Assembly (NCBI RefSeq): GCF_018613415.1
Contig: NZ_JAGGQG010000010.1
Span: forward strand, 221,888 to 285,887
From: Bacillus sp. ISL-18
GTDB taxonomy: Bacteria > Bacillota > Bacilli > Bacillales > Cytobacillaceae
Reading direction: 5' to 3'
DNA: 64,000 nt
Shown: positions 43,151 through 54,105 of the stretch, one piece after another
Position numbering within the stretch: the stretch's first letter is position 1
Layout: every line of letters starts with the position of its first letter
Notes under the pieces: generated by a model
Database searches by the model: none
Told to the model about the DNA's origin: nothing
Seen by the model: only the letters and a program-made list of their open reading frames with translations
Made by a program: the position numbers and the translations under genes

Positions 43151-44416
43151 TTAGATGTTCACATCGGTAAGACGTTCAAGCAAATCCAGATATTCTTCGT
43201 TTGATGGATCCCCCATTAACAGCTGTTTAAAAATTTCGGCGGCGCGTTCGTTTTTTCCTTCTTCTACGAGAAAATATCCATAATCCTGTAAAAACGCTTC
43301 ATTACTCTTAAAAAAAGTATATGCACCTTCATATTTGTCTAATGCGAAAGAATATTCTTCAAGTTTATCGTAGGCTAAAGCTGAATCCCAAAGGAGCTGT
43401 GGCTCCTCTTCACCATGAATATCTAACTGGGTAATTAATTCAATTACATCCTCGTACCTTTCCTGGCGGAAAAAAAGCTTATTTAAGGTTATGGCAGCTT
43501 CCATAAATCCAGGGTCTAGTGCAAGAGCCTCACGAAAATATTGCTCTGCGTCCTCTTCATTGCCAAGCTTTAAACTGATTTTACCTCCAAAGAAAAATAA
43601 CTCTTTATTAAATTCATCTTGTTTAATGCCCTCTTTAATAGCTTGTAAACTATTTTCAAGTTCTTCTTCCCGTTCATATGCCTTAGCTAGATGCAGATAA
43701 AGGGAATGGTATTCCGGGTCGAATTCTTTTAATTCATTGAACCTTTCAATTGCTGTCCGGTTATATCCTGCTTGAAGTGCAGTAAAAGCATAACCAAATA
43801 GAGTATTAATCTCTATCTTTTCTCTCAATGCCTGATCATAAAAGGAGAGAGCCTCTTCAAATGCTCCTGAGGCACTTAAAAGGTCAGCGAGTCTTCCGTG
43901 GATATTAACTCCGGCAATTTCATCTTCTTCCCTTAAAACTCGCTCATATGCATTCTGGGCTTTGATAACTTCACCTTGCTCACTGTAGAGCTCTCCTAAG
44001 GCAAAATCAATAATAACCTCATCAGGCAGCAACTCTTTTGCTTTTAATAACTTTCTTTCGCAAACTTCATAAAGCCCTTGAACTTGGTAAAGATCAGCAA
44101 GTAATAATAGTGACTGAGCAAAATGGGCATCTTGCTCTGAGATTTTCTCTAAAACAAGGATTGCTTCTTCCTCTTCACCTGCTTCAACCAATATTTCACC
44201 CAGCAGGACAAGGAGCTCGCCTTCTTCCGGATAAATTTTTAGCAAACTCTCCATCAGTGCCTTTGCCTCTTCTAAAAAACCATAATGGTATAGTTCCTCC
44301 CCGAGAAGAAATTTTTCTTCCGGATTGCCGCTTTGTAATACATCATTATATTCATTTAATGCCTCTTTATGTTGGCCGTTTTCTAACATTTGAATAATTT
44401 TATCTACACGTTCCAT
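43151..44416 (-). CDS. ypiA: Tetratricopeptide repeat protein YpiA
   Basis: A 421-residue, highly acidic protein made almost wholly of TPR repeats (about ten to eleven units of 34 residues, for example [20 protein letters not shown]). There is no signal peptide or membrane segment. It is probably a cytoplasmic scaffold; the partner is unknown. AGAGG precedes ATG 44416. The gene is upstream of and cotranscribed with ypiB. Confidence 0.88.
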   Translation of the reverse strand: MERVDKIIQMLENGQHKEALNEYNDVLQSGNPEEKFLLGEELYHYGFLEEAKALMESLLKIYPEEGELLVLLGEILVEAGEEEEAILVLEKISEQDAHFAQSLLLLADLYQVQGLYEVCERKLLKAKELLPDEVIIDFALGELYSEQGEVIKAQNAYERVLREEDEIAGVNIHGRLADLLSASGAFEEALSFYDQALREKIEINTLFGYAFTALQAGYNRTAIERFNELKEFDPEYHSLYLHLAKAYEREEELENSLQAIKEGIKQDEFNKELFFFGGKISLKLGNEEDAEQYFREALALDPGFMEAAITLNKLFFRQERYEDVIELITQLDIHGEEEPQLLWDSALAYDKLEEYSFALDKYEGAYTFFKSNEAFLQDYGYFLVEEGKNERAAEIFKQLLMGDPSNEEYLDLLERLTDVNI

Positions 44417-44440
44417 GGCTTATACCTCTACTTCCCAGAA

Positions 44441-45337
44441 TTACAATGAAAAATAAGATGGGGTTCTCACCTTTACATATTCTCCACTTCCCGGGCTAAA
44501 TAAAACCTTATTGCCCGAGCGAATCACCTTTCCTTTGTGAACTGTTACTACAAGTCTATTACTATGATAATGAAATAAACTTTCTTCATCAACCTTCCTG
44601 ATTTCTTTTTCCATAAGATATAGATTATAGCTTAATTCCGTTCCCGCCATAAGGCTGCCTTTTTGCGGGTATAGACCAATCTTATTAAGAATAGGAATGG
44701 GCAAGGGGTGATTTTCTTCTATTGGCTCATATATGGCTGGAATTTTTTCTTTTACCATCCTATCTTTCCATTTCGACAGAACCAGGCTGGCTTCCTTCTT
44801 TTGCGGGGAAGAAATTAATGGAATTAATGGACAGTTATAGGGAAACATTGCTTCCCTAACCCACCCCCACGGAATCGACTCCAATTCATCAAACTCATGC
44901 AGTTCAACAAAAATGGCTGGAATTTTATACTTTTTACAAGTTCTCATAAGTGAGGGGGTGATCAGATTAGCGGAAATCTTAACCCCAATGATAAAATCGA
45001 TCGGACTGCTGTTTAAGGCCGTCTTCAATTCATTTATCTTGTCTGCCAGTTGATTTTCGTATAATAGGTCAACATAGGTGAAAATGGTGGTACAACCTTT
45101 TACTAAAAAATGTTCAGATATATAGGACTTTAATGCTTGAAAGGATTCTTTATAAGGTATGGATGAACTTAAAAGGACATAAGAAGGGGTCATGATAAAG
45201 GGCTCTACGTTCATTCTCATATACTGATCATGGGATGTACATTTTTTAACCATTGTTATTCGTTCATCCGCAATGAAAAGTGAAGTAGTCATTATCTGCT
45301 TGTTTTTAAGGATATTGGCATTTTCAATAATATACAT
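44441..45337 (-). CDS. Degenerate amidohydrolase-like protein
   Basis: A 298-residue protein. The N-terminus (MYIIENANILKNKQIMTTSL, then FIADERITMVKK) and the C-terminus (LVVTVHKGKVIRSGNKVLFS) resemble the two halves of the composite beta-sandwich of amidohydrolases such as dihydroorotase. The barrel start, which should hold the HxH zinc motif after MPG, reads FIMTPSYVLLSSSIPYKESF with no histidine pair. A catalytic zinc site is therefore unlikely. The middle looks shortened for a full barrel. It sits between aroA and ypiA. I do not know a named B. subtilis counterpart. GGTGGTGG precedes ATG 45337. Confidence 0.65.
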   Translation of the reverse strand: MYIIENANILKNKQIMTTSLFIADERITMVKKCTSHDQYMRMNVEPFIMTPSYVLLSSSIPYKESFQALKSYISEHFLVKGCTTIFTYVDLLYENQLADKINELKTALNSSPIDFIIGVKISANLITPSLMRTCKKYKIPAIFVELHEFDELESIPWGWVREAMFPYNCPLIPLISSPQKKEASLVLSKWKDRMVKEKIPAIYEPIEENHPLPIPILNKIGLYPQKGSLMAGTELSYNLYLMEKEIRKVDEESLFHYHSNRLVVTVHKGKVIRSGNKVLFSPGSGEYVKVRTPSYFSL

Positions 45338-45420
45338 CGTCCACCACCTTTTTACTTTTCTTAAGACAAGCTATGCTAAAATTGATAAAACTATGACTTT
45401 AATGCAGTGTAAAAATGCAA

Positions 45421-45442
45421 AAAGCTGCTCAAAGGCAGCTTT
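45421..45442 (-). terminator. Terminator of the aromatic operon after aroA
   Basis: AAAGCTGC pairs with GCAGCTTT around TCAAAG, overlapping the aroA stop. On the minus strand a T-rich tail follows. Confidence 0.8.
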
Positions 45443-46730
45443 ATCGGATTAAACTATTTAGATGTGTGAAAAAGTTCGGATAGGAAACAGAAATAGCCTC
45501 GGATTGTTGAAGATCAACAGCATCCTCACATAAGAGGGCAGCAATGGCGAGCATCATCCCAATCCGATGATCCCCATGGCTGGAGACCTTTCCACCAGTT
45601 AATTTAGATTTCCCCTGGATAATCATCCCATCTTCAGTAGCTTCAATAACAGCCCCCAATTTACCTAGCTCTTGAACGACTGTATCGATGCGATTTGTTT
45701 CTTTTACCTTTAATTCTTCGGCATCCTTAATGATCGTGGTCCCTTCTGCTTGTGTAGCTAGGAGAGCAATAATCGGAATTTCATCAATTAGTCTTGGAAT
45801 TAAGCTTCCCTCAATTACAGTCCCTTTAAGATTTGAAGTTTTTATAATGAGATCCCCAGCAGGTTCAAAATCATCTGTAGCAGCTTGAACAATTTCTAAA
45901 TCTGCGCCCATTTTCTGCATAACCTCAATAATTCCGGTCCTAGTAGGATTTAATCCCACATTTTTTAAGGTAATTTCACTTTCAGGGATAATAGCACCTG
46001 CAACAAGAAAAAAAGCCGCCGAAGAAATATCACCAGGAACATGAATGGTTGATGCTGTCAGTTTTTGTCCACCTTTAACCTGAATAGTATGGTTATCTTT
46101 GGTTATTTCACCGCCAAATTGTCGGATCATGCGTTCTGTATGATCACGAGTCTCAGCAGGTTCAATAATGGTACTGACCCCATCTGCCTGTAATCCGGCA
46201 AGGATTATTGCAGATTTAACCTGTGCACTGGCCACCGGAAGTTCATATTGAATAGGCTGTAATTGCCCTCCACGGATCGAAATTGGAGTGAAGTCACCGC
46301 TTTTTCGGCCATCCAGTTTAGCACCCATTTGCGTTAATGGACCCGTTACCCGTGTCATTGGCCGTTTACCAATCGAAGCATCGCCCACTAAAGATGAAAA
46401 AAATGGTCTGCCTGACAAGATTCCCATTAATAAACGAATGGTTGTTCCGGAATTCCCAACGTCTAAAACCTCAGAAGGCTCTGTTAATCCCTCAAAGCCA
46501 TTTCCATAAATTCGAAGCTCATCATTGGATTCCTCAATCGTAACGCCAAGCTTTCGAAAGCATGAGATTGTACTTAAACAATCATCACCCGGCAAAAAGT
46601 TAGTTACTCTTGTTTCGCCATGGGCAATAGAACCAAACATGACAGATCGATGGGATATAGATTTATCACCTGGGATTGTTACTTCACCAACTAAACGATT
46701 AATGTTGGTCTTTAGTTTTAATGTTTCCAT
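45441..46730 (-). CDS. aroA: 3-phosphoshikimate 1-carboxyvinyltransferase (EPSP synthase)
   Basis: A 429-residue enzyme that joins shikimate 3-phosphate and phosphoenolpyruvate (named aroE in B. subtilis). Motifs are [30 protein letters not shown], a [11 protein letters not shown] stretch and LKVKETNRI. The region after [10 protein letters not shown] has features of class II, glyphosate-tolerant enzymes, but I would not predict tolerance from sequence alone. It is the last gene of the aroC-aroB-aroH-hisC-tyrA-aroA unit. Confidence 0.96.
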   Translation of the reverse strand: METLKLKTNINRLVGEVTIPGDKSISHRSVMFGSIAHGETRVTNFLPGDDCLSTISCFRKLGVTIEESNDELRIYGNGFEGLTEPSEVLDVGNSGTTIRLLMGILSGRPFFSSLVGDASIGKRPMTRVTGPLTQMGAKLDGRKSGDFTPISIRGGQLQPIQYELPVASAQVKSAIILAGLQADGVSTIIEPAETRDHTERMIRQFGGEITKDNHTIQVKGGQKLTASTIHVPGDISSAAFFLVAGAIIPESEITLKNVGLNPTRTGIIEVMQKMGADLEIVQAATDDFEPAGDLIIKTSNLKGTVIEGSLIPRLIDEIPIIALLATQAEGTTIIKDAEELKVKETNRIDTVVQELGKLGAVIEATEDGMIIQGKSKLTGGKVSSHGDHRIGMMLAIAALLCEDAVDLQQSEAISVSYPNFFTHLNSLIR

Positions 46731-46768
46731 CAGAAATCACCTTTTTTAAATTCATAATATTTTACCGG

Positions 46769-47875
46769 TTAGGTACCCACTGAAGTTGCGTAGTTGGAAT
46801 AACTCTCTATACATCGCTCAGCTCTTTGACGATCCTCTTCTGTTTGAAAACTGATCACTAACACTCCATTAATATCCTCTCGCGTTTCTAAAATACGAAT
46901 ATTAGTGATGCTAATGTGTTCCTTTGCTAGATAACCAGTTATCTCAGAGATCACCCCAGGATAATCCGGAATATCCACAAACAAGTCATAAAATGAAGGA
47001 ATAGCCCCTTTTTCTTTCTGAGGAAGCCCATCGCGGAACTGCTTTGCTTGATTAAAATAATTGTATATAGCAGTACTGTTTTCTTGTTCTAAAAGTGTTT
47101 TGACCTCATTCATTTCTGAAAGCCATTGGTTAAGTAATTCTATTAATATTTCACGGTTGTGAAGCAAGATGTCCTTCCACATTTTAGGACTGCTGGAAGC
47201 AATCCTTGTAATATCACGAAAGCCTCCCGCTGCAAGGCGGGGGATTAGACCCTCTGATTCAGAGAGTCTTTCGGTTTGCCGAACAATTGATGCAGCGATA
47301 ATATGCGGAAAATGGCTGACGATTCCTGTAAGATAATCATGTGTATCCGGAGTAATCGTTAAGAATTTAGCATGTGTCCCGATTAACCACTCTTTTAGAG
47401 TATCCACCTTAGAATTTTCAATATGGTCCTCAGGTGTTAACAAATAAAAGGCATTTTCAAATAATATTTCCTTTGCTGCTGATACTCCGCTTTTATGTGA
47501 GCCAGCCATAGGATGGCCGCCAATAAAAGTAAACCCACGTTTTGTTAAACATAGACTACTCTCAACAATTTTCCCCTTCGTACTCCCTGTGTCAGTTACT
47601 ATTACTTCTGGATTAAGTGGAAGTTCAGAGAGCAGGTGAATGATTTCTTTTGTTTCATTAACTGGCGCAGCAATAATAATTAAATCGGCGCCAATCGCTC
47701 CATCCTGGATACTATCTGCTATTTCATCAATGACACCAAGCATACTAGCCAGTCTGGCCTGTTCGTTGCTAATGTCGAATCCTACAATTTTAGAATTGAA
47801 ATGTTCCTTCTTAATACATAATGCCAAGGATCCACCTATTAATCCTAAGCCAATCACAAAAACCCGGCCCTTCAA
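46769..47875 (-). CDS. tyrA: Prephenate dehydrogenase
   Basis: A 368-residue NAD-dependent enzyme of tyrosine synthesis. The Rossmann loop is VIGLGLIGGSLAL (about 7-19). The catalytic region holds GGHPMAGSHKSG and the ISHFPH-like stretch VSHFPHIIAASIV. A C-terminal ACT domain (about 295-368, VDIPDYPGVISEITGYLAKE) is probably for tyrosine feedback. The start is TTG 47875 behind GGGGGATG. It is followed by aroA. Confidence 0.95.
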   Translation of the reverse strand: MKGRVFVIGLGLIGGSLALCIKKEHFNSKIVGFDISNEQARLASMLGVIDEIADSIQDGAIGADLIIIAAPVNETKEIIHLLSELPLNPEVIVTDTGSTKGKIVESSLCLTKRGFTFIGGHPMAGSHKSGVSAAKEILFENAFYLLTPEDHIENSKVDTLKEWLIGTHAKFLTITPDTHDYLTGIVSHFPHIIAASIVRQTERLSESEGLIPRLAAGGFRDITRIASSSPKMWKDILLHNREILIELLNQWLSEMNEVKTLLEQENSTAIYNYFNQAKQFRDGLPQKEKGAIPSFYDLFVDIPDYPGVISEITGYLAKEHISITNIRILETREDINGVLVISFQTEEDRQRAERCIESYSNYATSVGT

Positions 47876-47908
47876 TGTCCATCCCCCTATTTAGAAAAAA
47901 CTGCTTTT

Positions 47909-48997
47909 CTAATTTGTCCTAAGAAATTCACTTAGTACCTTTAAAACACCATCGTTTTGTTCTAGGGAGCCCACCGTTATTCTTACTGAGGTAGGGAAGC
48001 CCAGTGCTTTTCCGGAACGTACAATAAATCCTCTCTCTTGTAAATAATTGAAAACCTTATCTCCGTCTACTTTAAAGTCTATTAAGATAAAGTTGGTCTG
48101 GGTAGGATAATATTCTAGATTATACTTTTCGCAAAATTGATAAAATTGTGCAATTCCCTGCCTGTTCTTATCTTTACAATCTTCGACAAATTGCTGATCC
48201 TGAATTGCCGCACTTGCAGCTAACTGGCCTAAAGAATTAACGTTAAATGGTTCCCTAGCAGGTTCTAAGGCCTTGATAATTGCTGGATTTGCTACACCAT
48301 AACCTATTCTTAAGGCTGCTAAACCATAAATTTTTGAAAACGTACGGAGTACGATTAGGTTATCGAACTTACGGGTCAAACTAATAGAATTATAATAATC
48401 CTCGGCAACTACGTACTCGTAATAAGCCTCGTCAAGAACCACCAGAATGTGTGGCGGAACCTTTTCAAGGAATGGGATTAATTTATCCTCCGAAACATAT
48501 GTACCAGTGGGATTATTAGGGCTGCACACCCAAATGACATTCGTCTGTTCATCAATGGCCTCTAACATAGCGTCTAAGTCATGCTCGCCGTTTACAAGAG
48601 GGATTTCTTTAATAATGGCTCCTTCAATTACCGCATTGTGCTTATACTGCGAAAAGGTCGGATGAGCCATTACTGTACTCGCTTTTGGATGTAAGAGAGC
48701 CCTTGAGATCATTTGAATTAAATTATCTGAGCCATTTCCTAAAATGAGCTCGTTCTCTTCAACTTCCAAAAAGGATGCAAGTGTTTCTCTTAGATTAGTC
48801 GCATAGCCATCAGGATAAATTGCCAGACTGGTTGAATTCGAATTTAGTGCTGAATGAACTGAATCTGAACACCCAAAGGGGTTTTCATTGGAGGCTAATT
48901 TTACGATTTTTTCAAGATTAAACTGTTTCTTCACTGCATCAATTGACTTTCCTGGTTGATATGGAGTCAGTGTTAATAACTGTTCTTTCCATCTCAT
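47909..48997 (-). CDS. hisC: Histidinol-phosphate (and aromatic) aminotransferase
   Basis: A 362-residue PLP aminotransferase. The PLP lysine is in RTFSKIYGLAALRIGYG; ASNENPFG and SPNNPTGTY are family motifs. In Bacillus this enzyme serves both histidine synthesis and the last step to tyrosine and phenylalanine, which explains its place in the aromatic operon. GGGGTG precedes ATG 48997; the GTG three codons upstream overlaps that site. Only 36 bases separate it from aroH, with no trp genes between. Confidence 0.95.
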   Translation of the reverse strand: MRWKEQLLTLTPYQPGKSIDAVKKQFNLEKIVKLASNENPFGCSDSVHSALNSNSTSLAIYPDGYATNLRETLASFLEVEENELILGNGSDNLIQMISRALLHPKASTVMAHPTFSQYKHNAVIEGAIIKEIPLVNGEHDLDAMLEAIDEQTNVIWVCSPNNPTGTYVSEDKLIPFLEKVPPHILVVLDEAYYEYVVAEDYYNSISLTRKFDNLIVLRTFSKIYGLAALRIGYGVANPAIIKALEPAREPFNVNSLGQLAASAAIQDQQFVEDCKDKNRQGIAQFYQFCEKYNLEYYPTQTNFILIDFKVDGDKVFNYLQERGFIVRSGKALGFPTSVRITVGSLEQNDGVLKVLSEFLRTN

Positions 48998-49033
48998 TTT
49001 CCACACCCCGTTTGCTTTAAAAAATTTGAATTA

Positions 49034-49408
49034 TTATAATGTCATGCTATTGTTTAAATCAGGTCTTAACACTTGGGCATCATTTAGATAAACATGGACA
49101 ACTTTTTCCTGTGGAACACTTGTATTGACGTGCATCATTACTCTAACACACATTTTCAAGGAATTAGGAACAGGCATTTCTCGCATACACATTACTGGTA
49201 CATAGGTCCAGCCTTGAAATTTCCGCAATGCTTTAGCTGGAAACGCAGCATTAACATCTTCTGTTGTTGAAACTAATACAGAGGCAACGGAATCAGGTTG
49301 AATTTGATTTACTTCAATTAATTTAGCAAATAGTTCCTCCGTTGCAGTAATAATAGCTTCTTCAGAATTAGCAGTAACCGTTGTGGCACCCCTCACACCT
49401 CTGATCAT
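49034..49408 (-). CDS. aroH: Chorismate mutase, AroH type
   Basis: A 124-residue trimeric AroH-type enzyme turning chorismate into prephenate. Active-site residues are visible: R7 in RGVRGATT, the E and D of TTEDVNAAFPA, C75 in PVMCMREM and R90 in CVRVMMHV. The next genes, hisC and tyrA, carry on towards tyrosine and phenylalanine. In B. subtilis the trp genes follow aroH; here hisC does. Confidence 0.96.
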   Translation of the reverse strand: MIRGVRGATTVTANSEEAIITATEELFAKLIEVNQIQPDSVASVLVSTTEDVNAAFPAKALRKFQGWTYVPVMCMREMPVPNSLKMCVRVMMHVNTSVPQEKVVHVYLNDAQVLRPDLNNSMTL

Positions 49409-49426
49409 AAAACATTCTCCCTTATA

Positions 49427-50497
49427 TTAAAATCTTGTCAACTCTTGCCATAATACCTCTTCTGACACTTCCTGGAGTAAAGGATGCCCCACTTGTTCAA
49501 GTAAAACAAAACGAATTGCATCCCCAACAGATTTTTTATCCTGTCTCATTTTCGCTATCAAGTTTTCAAAGGATAATTGTTTGGGTACTGTGGTTTCATA
49601 GCCCAACTCGGTAACCCAATCTATGAATTCATTGATATTAAACGTTAAACCTAATAAGTTATTACTTAATTTCAAAGCGAAGATCGTCCCAATCATCACT
49701 GCTTCACCATGGGTGAAATTACCGTAGCCCATTTCTGCTTCAATTGCATGTCCTAGGGTATGCCCTAAATTTAAAAAAGCACGGACTCCTGTTTCTTTTT
49801 CATCCTGTGATACGAATTTGTTTTTTATCTTTATCCCTTGAACAAGTGAAGCGGATAATTGTTCTTTAGTAAGAGTACTTAAATCATGAATATTAAACTT
49901 TAACCAATCATAAAAATGAGGATCAGCAATGAGGGAATGTTTAATAACCTCTGCAAAACCTGAACGTATTTCATGAATGGGCAGCGTATTTAATAATTCA
50001 AGATCATAAAATACCGCCTCCGGCTGATAAAAAGCACCAATCATATTCTTCCCCAGAGGATGATTGATGGCAACTTTCCCGCCAACGGCACTATCATGTG
50101 CAAGAATAGTGGTAGGAACCTGAATAAAAGGTATCCCGCGCATAAAAGAAGCTGCAACAAATCCGGTTAAATCCCCGACTGCTCCTCCTCCAAGAGAAAG
50201 AACAACTGATTTACGATCTAAATGACTAGCTAAAGCAGTTGTAAGAGCCTCATAATATACCTCAAAGGTCTTTGCTTTTTCACCTGAAGGTGCCGTAAAA
50301 ATAACTGGTTCCAACGGTTTTAATCCTTGAAGTAATTTATCAAGATGAAGCTTTGCAACTGTTTCATCGGTAATAATTAGGATTTTTGTTAAGTTAGGAA
50401 AATGGTTTGCTAGGAATGAGCGAAGTTCATTTCTCACCCCATCTCCTACAAAAACAGGATACTGTTTGGATTCAGTTAGGATTTGAATCGTCTCCAT
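49427..50497 (-). CDS. aroB: 3-dehydroquinate synthase
   Basis: A 356-residue NAD- and zinc-dependent enzyme, second in the shikimate pathway. Motifs are PSGEKAKT, SLGGGAVGDLTGFVAASFMRG, PTTILAHDSAVGGKV and the zinc-binding HTLGHAIE. Its ATG shares one base with the aroC stop (TAATG), so it is translationally coupled to aroC. Confidence 0.97.
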   Translation of the reverse strand: METIQILTESKQYPVFVGDGVRNELRSFLANHFPNLTKILIITDETVAKLHLDKLLQGLKPLEPVIFTAPSGEKAKTFEVYYEALTTALASHLDRKSVVLSLGGGAVGDLTGFVAASFMRGIPFIQVPTTILAHDSAVGGKVAINHPLGKNMIGAFYQPEAVFYDLELLNTLPIHEIRSGFAEVIKHSLIADPHFYDWLKFNIHDLSTLTKEQLSASLVQGIKIKNKFVSQDEKETGVRAFLNLGHTLGHAIEAEMGYGNFTHGEAVMIGTIFALKLSNNLLGLTFNINEFIDWVTELGYETTVPKQLSFENLIAKMRQDKKSVGDAIRFVLLEQVGHPLLQEVSEEVLWQELTRF

Positions 50498-51675
50498 TAA
50501 AATCCCCTCGCATACTCACGATGTCTATTAATTTCATCGACTAGGGTATCAAAACGGTCACTATTAAACTGTTCAATCAATGCGTTGGCAAGTTCCCATG
50601 CTACTACTTGCTCGGCAACAACAGCCGCCGCAGGAACTGCACAACTGTCAGATCGCTCAACACTTGCTGCAAATGGCTCCTTTGTTTCAATATCAACGCT
50701 CATCAATGGTTTATATAGTGTTGGAATAGGTTTCATGACTCCTCTTACTACAAGCGGCATCCCGGTGGTCATACCGCCTTCCACTCCACCCAAACGATTG
50801 GTCTTACGATAATAGCCCGTTTCTTCATCCCATGCTATTTCATCATGTACCTGACTTCCAGGTAATCTTGCGGCTTCAAAGCCAATTCCTATTTCAACGC
50901 CTTTAAATGCGTTTATACTCATAATTGCGGCTGCTAACTTCGCATCGATTTTCCGATCGTAGTGAACATAACTTCCAATACCTGCAGGCATCCCTGTTGC
51001 TATGACCTCGACGACTCCGCCAATCGAATCACCATTTTTCTTTGCTTCGTCAATAGCAGACATCATTGCTTGCTCAACAGTAGGATCTGCCACACGAACT
51101 GGAGATAACTCTGTTACTTCTTTTAATGTTTCTATCGAAAGATTAGGATCAACATTCGCTTTCACTCCACCGATTTCGACAACATGTGCGACGATTTCCA
51201 CCCCAACTAATGAAAGCAGTTTCTTTGCTACAGCACCAGCTGCAACTCTAACAGTTGTTTCCCTAGCTGAAGAACGCTCTAATACATTTCTCATATCGCG
51301 GTGGCCATATTTAATGGCTCCATTTAGATCAGCATGACCAGGCCGTGCTCTTGTCACCTTCCGCTTTACTTCATCCTCTTGGCCTTCCTCTAAAGCCTCA
51401 ATACCCATTATCTTAGTCCAATGCTTCCAATCATTGTTCTTTACCACAAGGGCAATCGGTGAACCAAGTGTTTGTCCATGACGAACTCCTGAAACAATTT
51501 CTGCAGTATCCTTTTCTATTTGCATACGTCTTCCACGGCCATAGCCTTTTTGCCGTCTGGCTAATTCATTATTTATATCTGAAGCTTCAATCGGCATTCC
51601 TGCCGGTAAGCCCTCTAAAATTGTCGTTAGCTGCGGCCCATGGGATTCTCCTGCTGTTAAATATCTCATTCCCAT
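50497..51675 (-). CDS. aroC: Chorismate synthase
   Basis: A 392-residue FMN-dependent enzyme that makes chorismate (aroF in B. subtilis naming). Signatures are GESHGPQL near the start, [26 protein letters not shown] and [25 protein letters not shown] precedes ATG 51675; ATG two codons later equals the B. subtilis start. It is first of the aromatic unit. B. subtilis has cheR upstream, between it and ndk; here there is none. Confidence 0.96.
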   Translation of the reverse strand: MGMRYLTAGESHGPQLTTILEGLPAGMPIEASDINNELARRQKGYGRGRRMQIEKDTAEIVSGVRHGQTLGSPIALVVKNNDWKHWTKIMGIEALEEGQEDEVKRKVTRARPGHADLNGAIKYGHRDMRNVLERSSARETTVRVAAGAVAKKLLSLVGVEIVAHVVEIGGVKANVDPNLSIETLKEVTELSPVRVADPTVEQAMMSAIDEAKKNGDSIGGVVEVIATGMPAGIGSYVHYDRKIDAKLAAAIMSINAFKGVEIGIGFEAARLPGSQVHDEIAWDEETGYYRKTNRLGGVEGGMTTGMPLVVRGVMKPIPTLYKPLMSVDIETKEPFAASVERSDSCAVPAAAVVAEQVVAWELANALIEQFNSDRFDTLVDEINRHREYARGF

Positions 51676-51793
51676 CGCTCTTTCCCCCTTCAACTCATTA
51701 AAGAATTATGTATCAATATAACATATTGAGCAAAATAAACATAGTATAACTATTCAGAAAATAAGGAAGAAATTTTTGTAACCGGATACAAAA

Positions 51794-51828
51794 AAAGGCA
51801 CTTGTATATGTCTTATACAAGTGCCTTT
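51794..51828 (-). terminator. Terminator of ndk
   Basis: A perfect 15-bp stem, AAAGGCACTTGTATA with TATACAAGTGCCTTT, around TGTCT. On the minus strand it runs into a T-run, right after ndk. Confidence 0.93.
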
Positions 51829-51836
51829 CCGATCAA

Positions 51837-52283
51837 TTAATAAATCCACTCATTAACTATCTTAGAATAATCAACTAATTCAATTTCTTTAAAAAATAAG
51901 CCAATTTCACGTTCTGCACTAGCAGGCGAATCAGAGCCGTGGATAATATTTTTACCAACAGTAAGGCCAAAATCTCCACGAATCGTTCCCGGAGCTGCGT
52001 CCTTAGGATTTGTAGATCCCATCATTTGACGAGCCGAGAAAATAACATTTTCTCCTTGCCAAACCATCGCAAATACAGGCCCGGATGTAATAAAGTCCAC
52101 CAATTCCCCAAAAAATGGACGGTCCTTATGCTCACCATAATGTTGTTCAGCAAGCTCATTCGGAATTGTCATTAATTTTGCCCCTACTAATTGGAAGCCT
52201 TTCTTTTCGAAACGAGCCACAATTTCCCCAATAAGGTTACGCTGAACACCGTCAGGCTTGACCATTAAAAATGTTTTTTCCAT
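51837..52283 (-). CDS. ndk: Nucleoside diphosphate kinase
   Basis: A 148-residue enzyme balancing NTP pools by ping-pong phosphate transfer. The catalytic histidine is in [16 protein letters not shown] (about H115), with K11 in [18 protein letters not shown] precedes ATG 52283; the frame opens 17 codons upstream without reason to use it. It is separated from aroC by its own terminator. Confidence 0.97.
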   Translation of the reverse strand: MEKTFLMVKPDGVQRNLIGEIVARFEKKGFQLVGAKLMTIPNELAEQHYGEHKDRPFFGELVDFITSGPVFAMVWQGENVIFSARQMMGSTNPKDAAPGTIRGDFGLTVGKNIIHGSDSPASAEREIGLFFKEIELVDYSKIVNEWIY

Positions 52284-52391
52284 GAAATCCCACTCCCAAA
52301 GAATATTATGTATATTGGTTGTTAGTTTGAACAATCCATGAAAATGTTATCATTTTTTTGAATATTTAGCAAGAAGATGTCGGCAGAGAAA

Positions 52392-53354
52392 TTAAAACTT
52401 TCGTCTGCCTATATATTTAGCGATATCTCTTAGTGTTTTTTTGGCTTTATTTTCTGGTAACTCCTCTAGAATAGTTAATGCTTTATCCAGGTAGTGGTCA
52501 CTTAAAGCGAAGGACTTTTCAATTGCACCCGATTGTTTGATTAAGGAAATAATTCGTCCAATTTCATTAGGTTCCATATTTTCATGAACCTTTTCAATTT
52601 CACTAAGTATTCTAGGGCTGTTCATAGCAAATAAGGCAGGGGCAGTAATGTTTCCTTGGAGAAGATCGCTGCCAGCTGGTTTCCCTAATTCCTTTTCTGT
52701 CGAAGTAAAATCCAAAATATCATCAATAATCTGATAGGACATGCCAACATAATAACCAAATTGGTAGAGTTTCTTATGATCATTTTCCTCTACACCCGCA
52801 GCAACAGCTCCTAATTGGCAGCTTACTGCAATTAACAAAGCGGTCTTCCTTTTAATTCTTCTAAGATAATCCTTCAGGGATTGGTTAAAGCGGTACTTAT
52901 CTTTTATTTGTTGAATTTCCCCCACCGTTACTTCGACAATGGTGTTGGCCAAAATTTTATGAGCTTCTGAGCTTTTAATATTTGACATCAATTCAAGGGC
53001 AAGTGCAAATACAAAGTCACCTGTGTACATAGCTATTTTGTTGTCCCATTTGGATTTGACAGTTGGCTGCCCCCGACGCAGATCAGCATCATCGATTACA
53101 TCATCATGAACGAGCGAGGCCATATGAATTAATTCTAAGGCGACAGCTACATTTTTGAGGACATGGATATCGTAATGTCCAAATTTACCTGCAAGTAAAA
53201 CAAAAACAGGACGAATTCGTTTTCCTCCGGCTTGTAGTGTATGCATAGAAGCCTGTTTCAAAAGAAGAGACTCCGGTTGGATGGTCTCTTCAAGTTCTTT
53301 TTCTATTATGTTAATATCCGAATTCAAAAATGAATACATCATTTTTAATTTCAT
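52392..53354 (-). CDS. hepT: Heptaprenyl diphosphate synthase component II
   Basis: A 320-residue catalytic subunit of the enzyme that makes the C35 side chain of menaquinone-7. The first Asp-rich motif is HDDVIDDADLRRG and the second is IIDDILDF. It works only with HepS at 54106. MenG lies between them, as in B. subtilis (hepS-menG-hepT). GGGTG precedes the ATG. The product serves the QcrABC and NorB quinone pool. Confidence 0.95.
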   Translation of the reverse strand: MKLKMMYSFLNSDINIIEKELEETIQPESLLLKQASMHTLQAGGKRIRPVFVLLAGKFGHYDIHVLKNVAVALELIHMASLVHDDVIDDADLRRGQPTVKSKWDNKIAMYTGDFVFALALELMSNIKSSEAHKILANTIVEVTVGEIQQIKDKYRFNQSLKDYLRRIKRKTALLIAVSCQLGAVAAGVEENDHKKLYQFGYYVGMSYQIIDDILDFTSTEKELGKPAGSDLLQGNITAPALFAMNSPRILSEIEKVHENMEPNEIGRIISLIKQSGAIEKSFALSDHYLDKALTILEELPENKAKKTLRDIAKYIGRRKF

Positions 53355-53397
53355 TTGTATTCACCCTGCTTTTCATCCTGTCTTCATTTTTGACGAA

Positions 53398-54102
53398 TTA
53401 AAGTTTTTTGCCTATATGAACAGCGGCAGCGCCGCCACTATATGGTTTATATTTCACTGCTTTAAGCCCTGCCGTTTCAAACAACCTAGCAAGCTCCCTC
53501 ATCCCCGGAAAATCACGGGCAGATTCATGGAGCCACGCATATTCCCGATAGCTTTTCGCCAGCATTTTCCCAAACAGCGGCATGATAAAACGAAAGTAAA
53601 AATAATAAAGCTGTTTATAGCCTATTAAGGTAGGCTGTGACGTTTCCAAGCACACTGCTATTCCGCCTGGTTTTAGAACCCGATGCATTTCCTTTAATAC
53701 CTGCAGGTAATCCGGTACATTCCTTAAGCCAAAGCCAATTGTAACATAATCAAAGCTGTTATCAGGGAATGGTAATTCCATTGCATTTCCATGAATTAAT
53801 GTCACCTGGTCAAGCCCTAGTTCCTTAACTTTTTCTATCCCTACATTTAACATGTTTTGGCTAAAATCGAGTCCTGTAACCTTTCCGGTCGGGCCAACTG
53901 CTTCCGCTAAGGCAATGGTCCAATCAGCCGTTCCGCAGCAGACATCGAGAGCCTTTGAACCAGGTTGAACATTCATTCTTCTCATGGTATCCTTCCGCCA
54001 CTTGATGTGTTGCTGAAAACTAATAACCGAATTCATTTTGTCATAGTTATCAGATATCTTTTCAAACACATTGTGAACGCGCTGTTCTTTCGATTGCTGC
54101 AT
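53398..54102 (-). CDS. menG: Demethylmenaquinone methyltransferase
   Basis: A 234-residue UbiE/MenG methyltransferase doing the last step of menaquinone synthesis. The S-adenosylmethionine motif is [16 protein letters not shown], followed by [30 protein letters not shown] and GLRNVPD. GAAGGG precedes ATG 54102. It lies 3 bases after hepS, so coupled expression with the polyprenyl synthase subunits is clear. Older Bacillus annotations call it menH or ubiE. Confidence 0.96.
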   Translation of the reverse strand: MQQSKEQRVHNVFEKISDNYDKMNSVISFQQHIKWRKDTMRRMNVQPGSKALDVCCGTADWTIALAEAVGPTGKVTGLDFSQNMLNVGIEKVKELGLDQVTLIHGNAMELPFPDNSFDYVTIGFGLRNVPDYLQVLKEMHRVLKPGGIAVCLETSQPTLIGYKQLYYFYFRFIMPLFGKMLAKSYREYAWLHESARDFPGMRELARLFETAGLKAVKYKPYSGGAAAVHIGKKL

Positions 54103-54105
54103 GTT

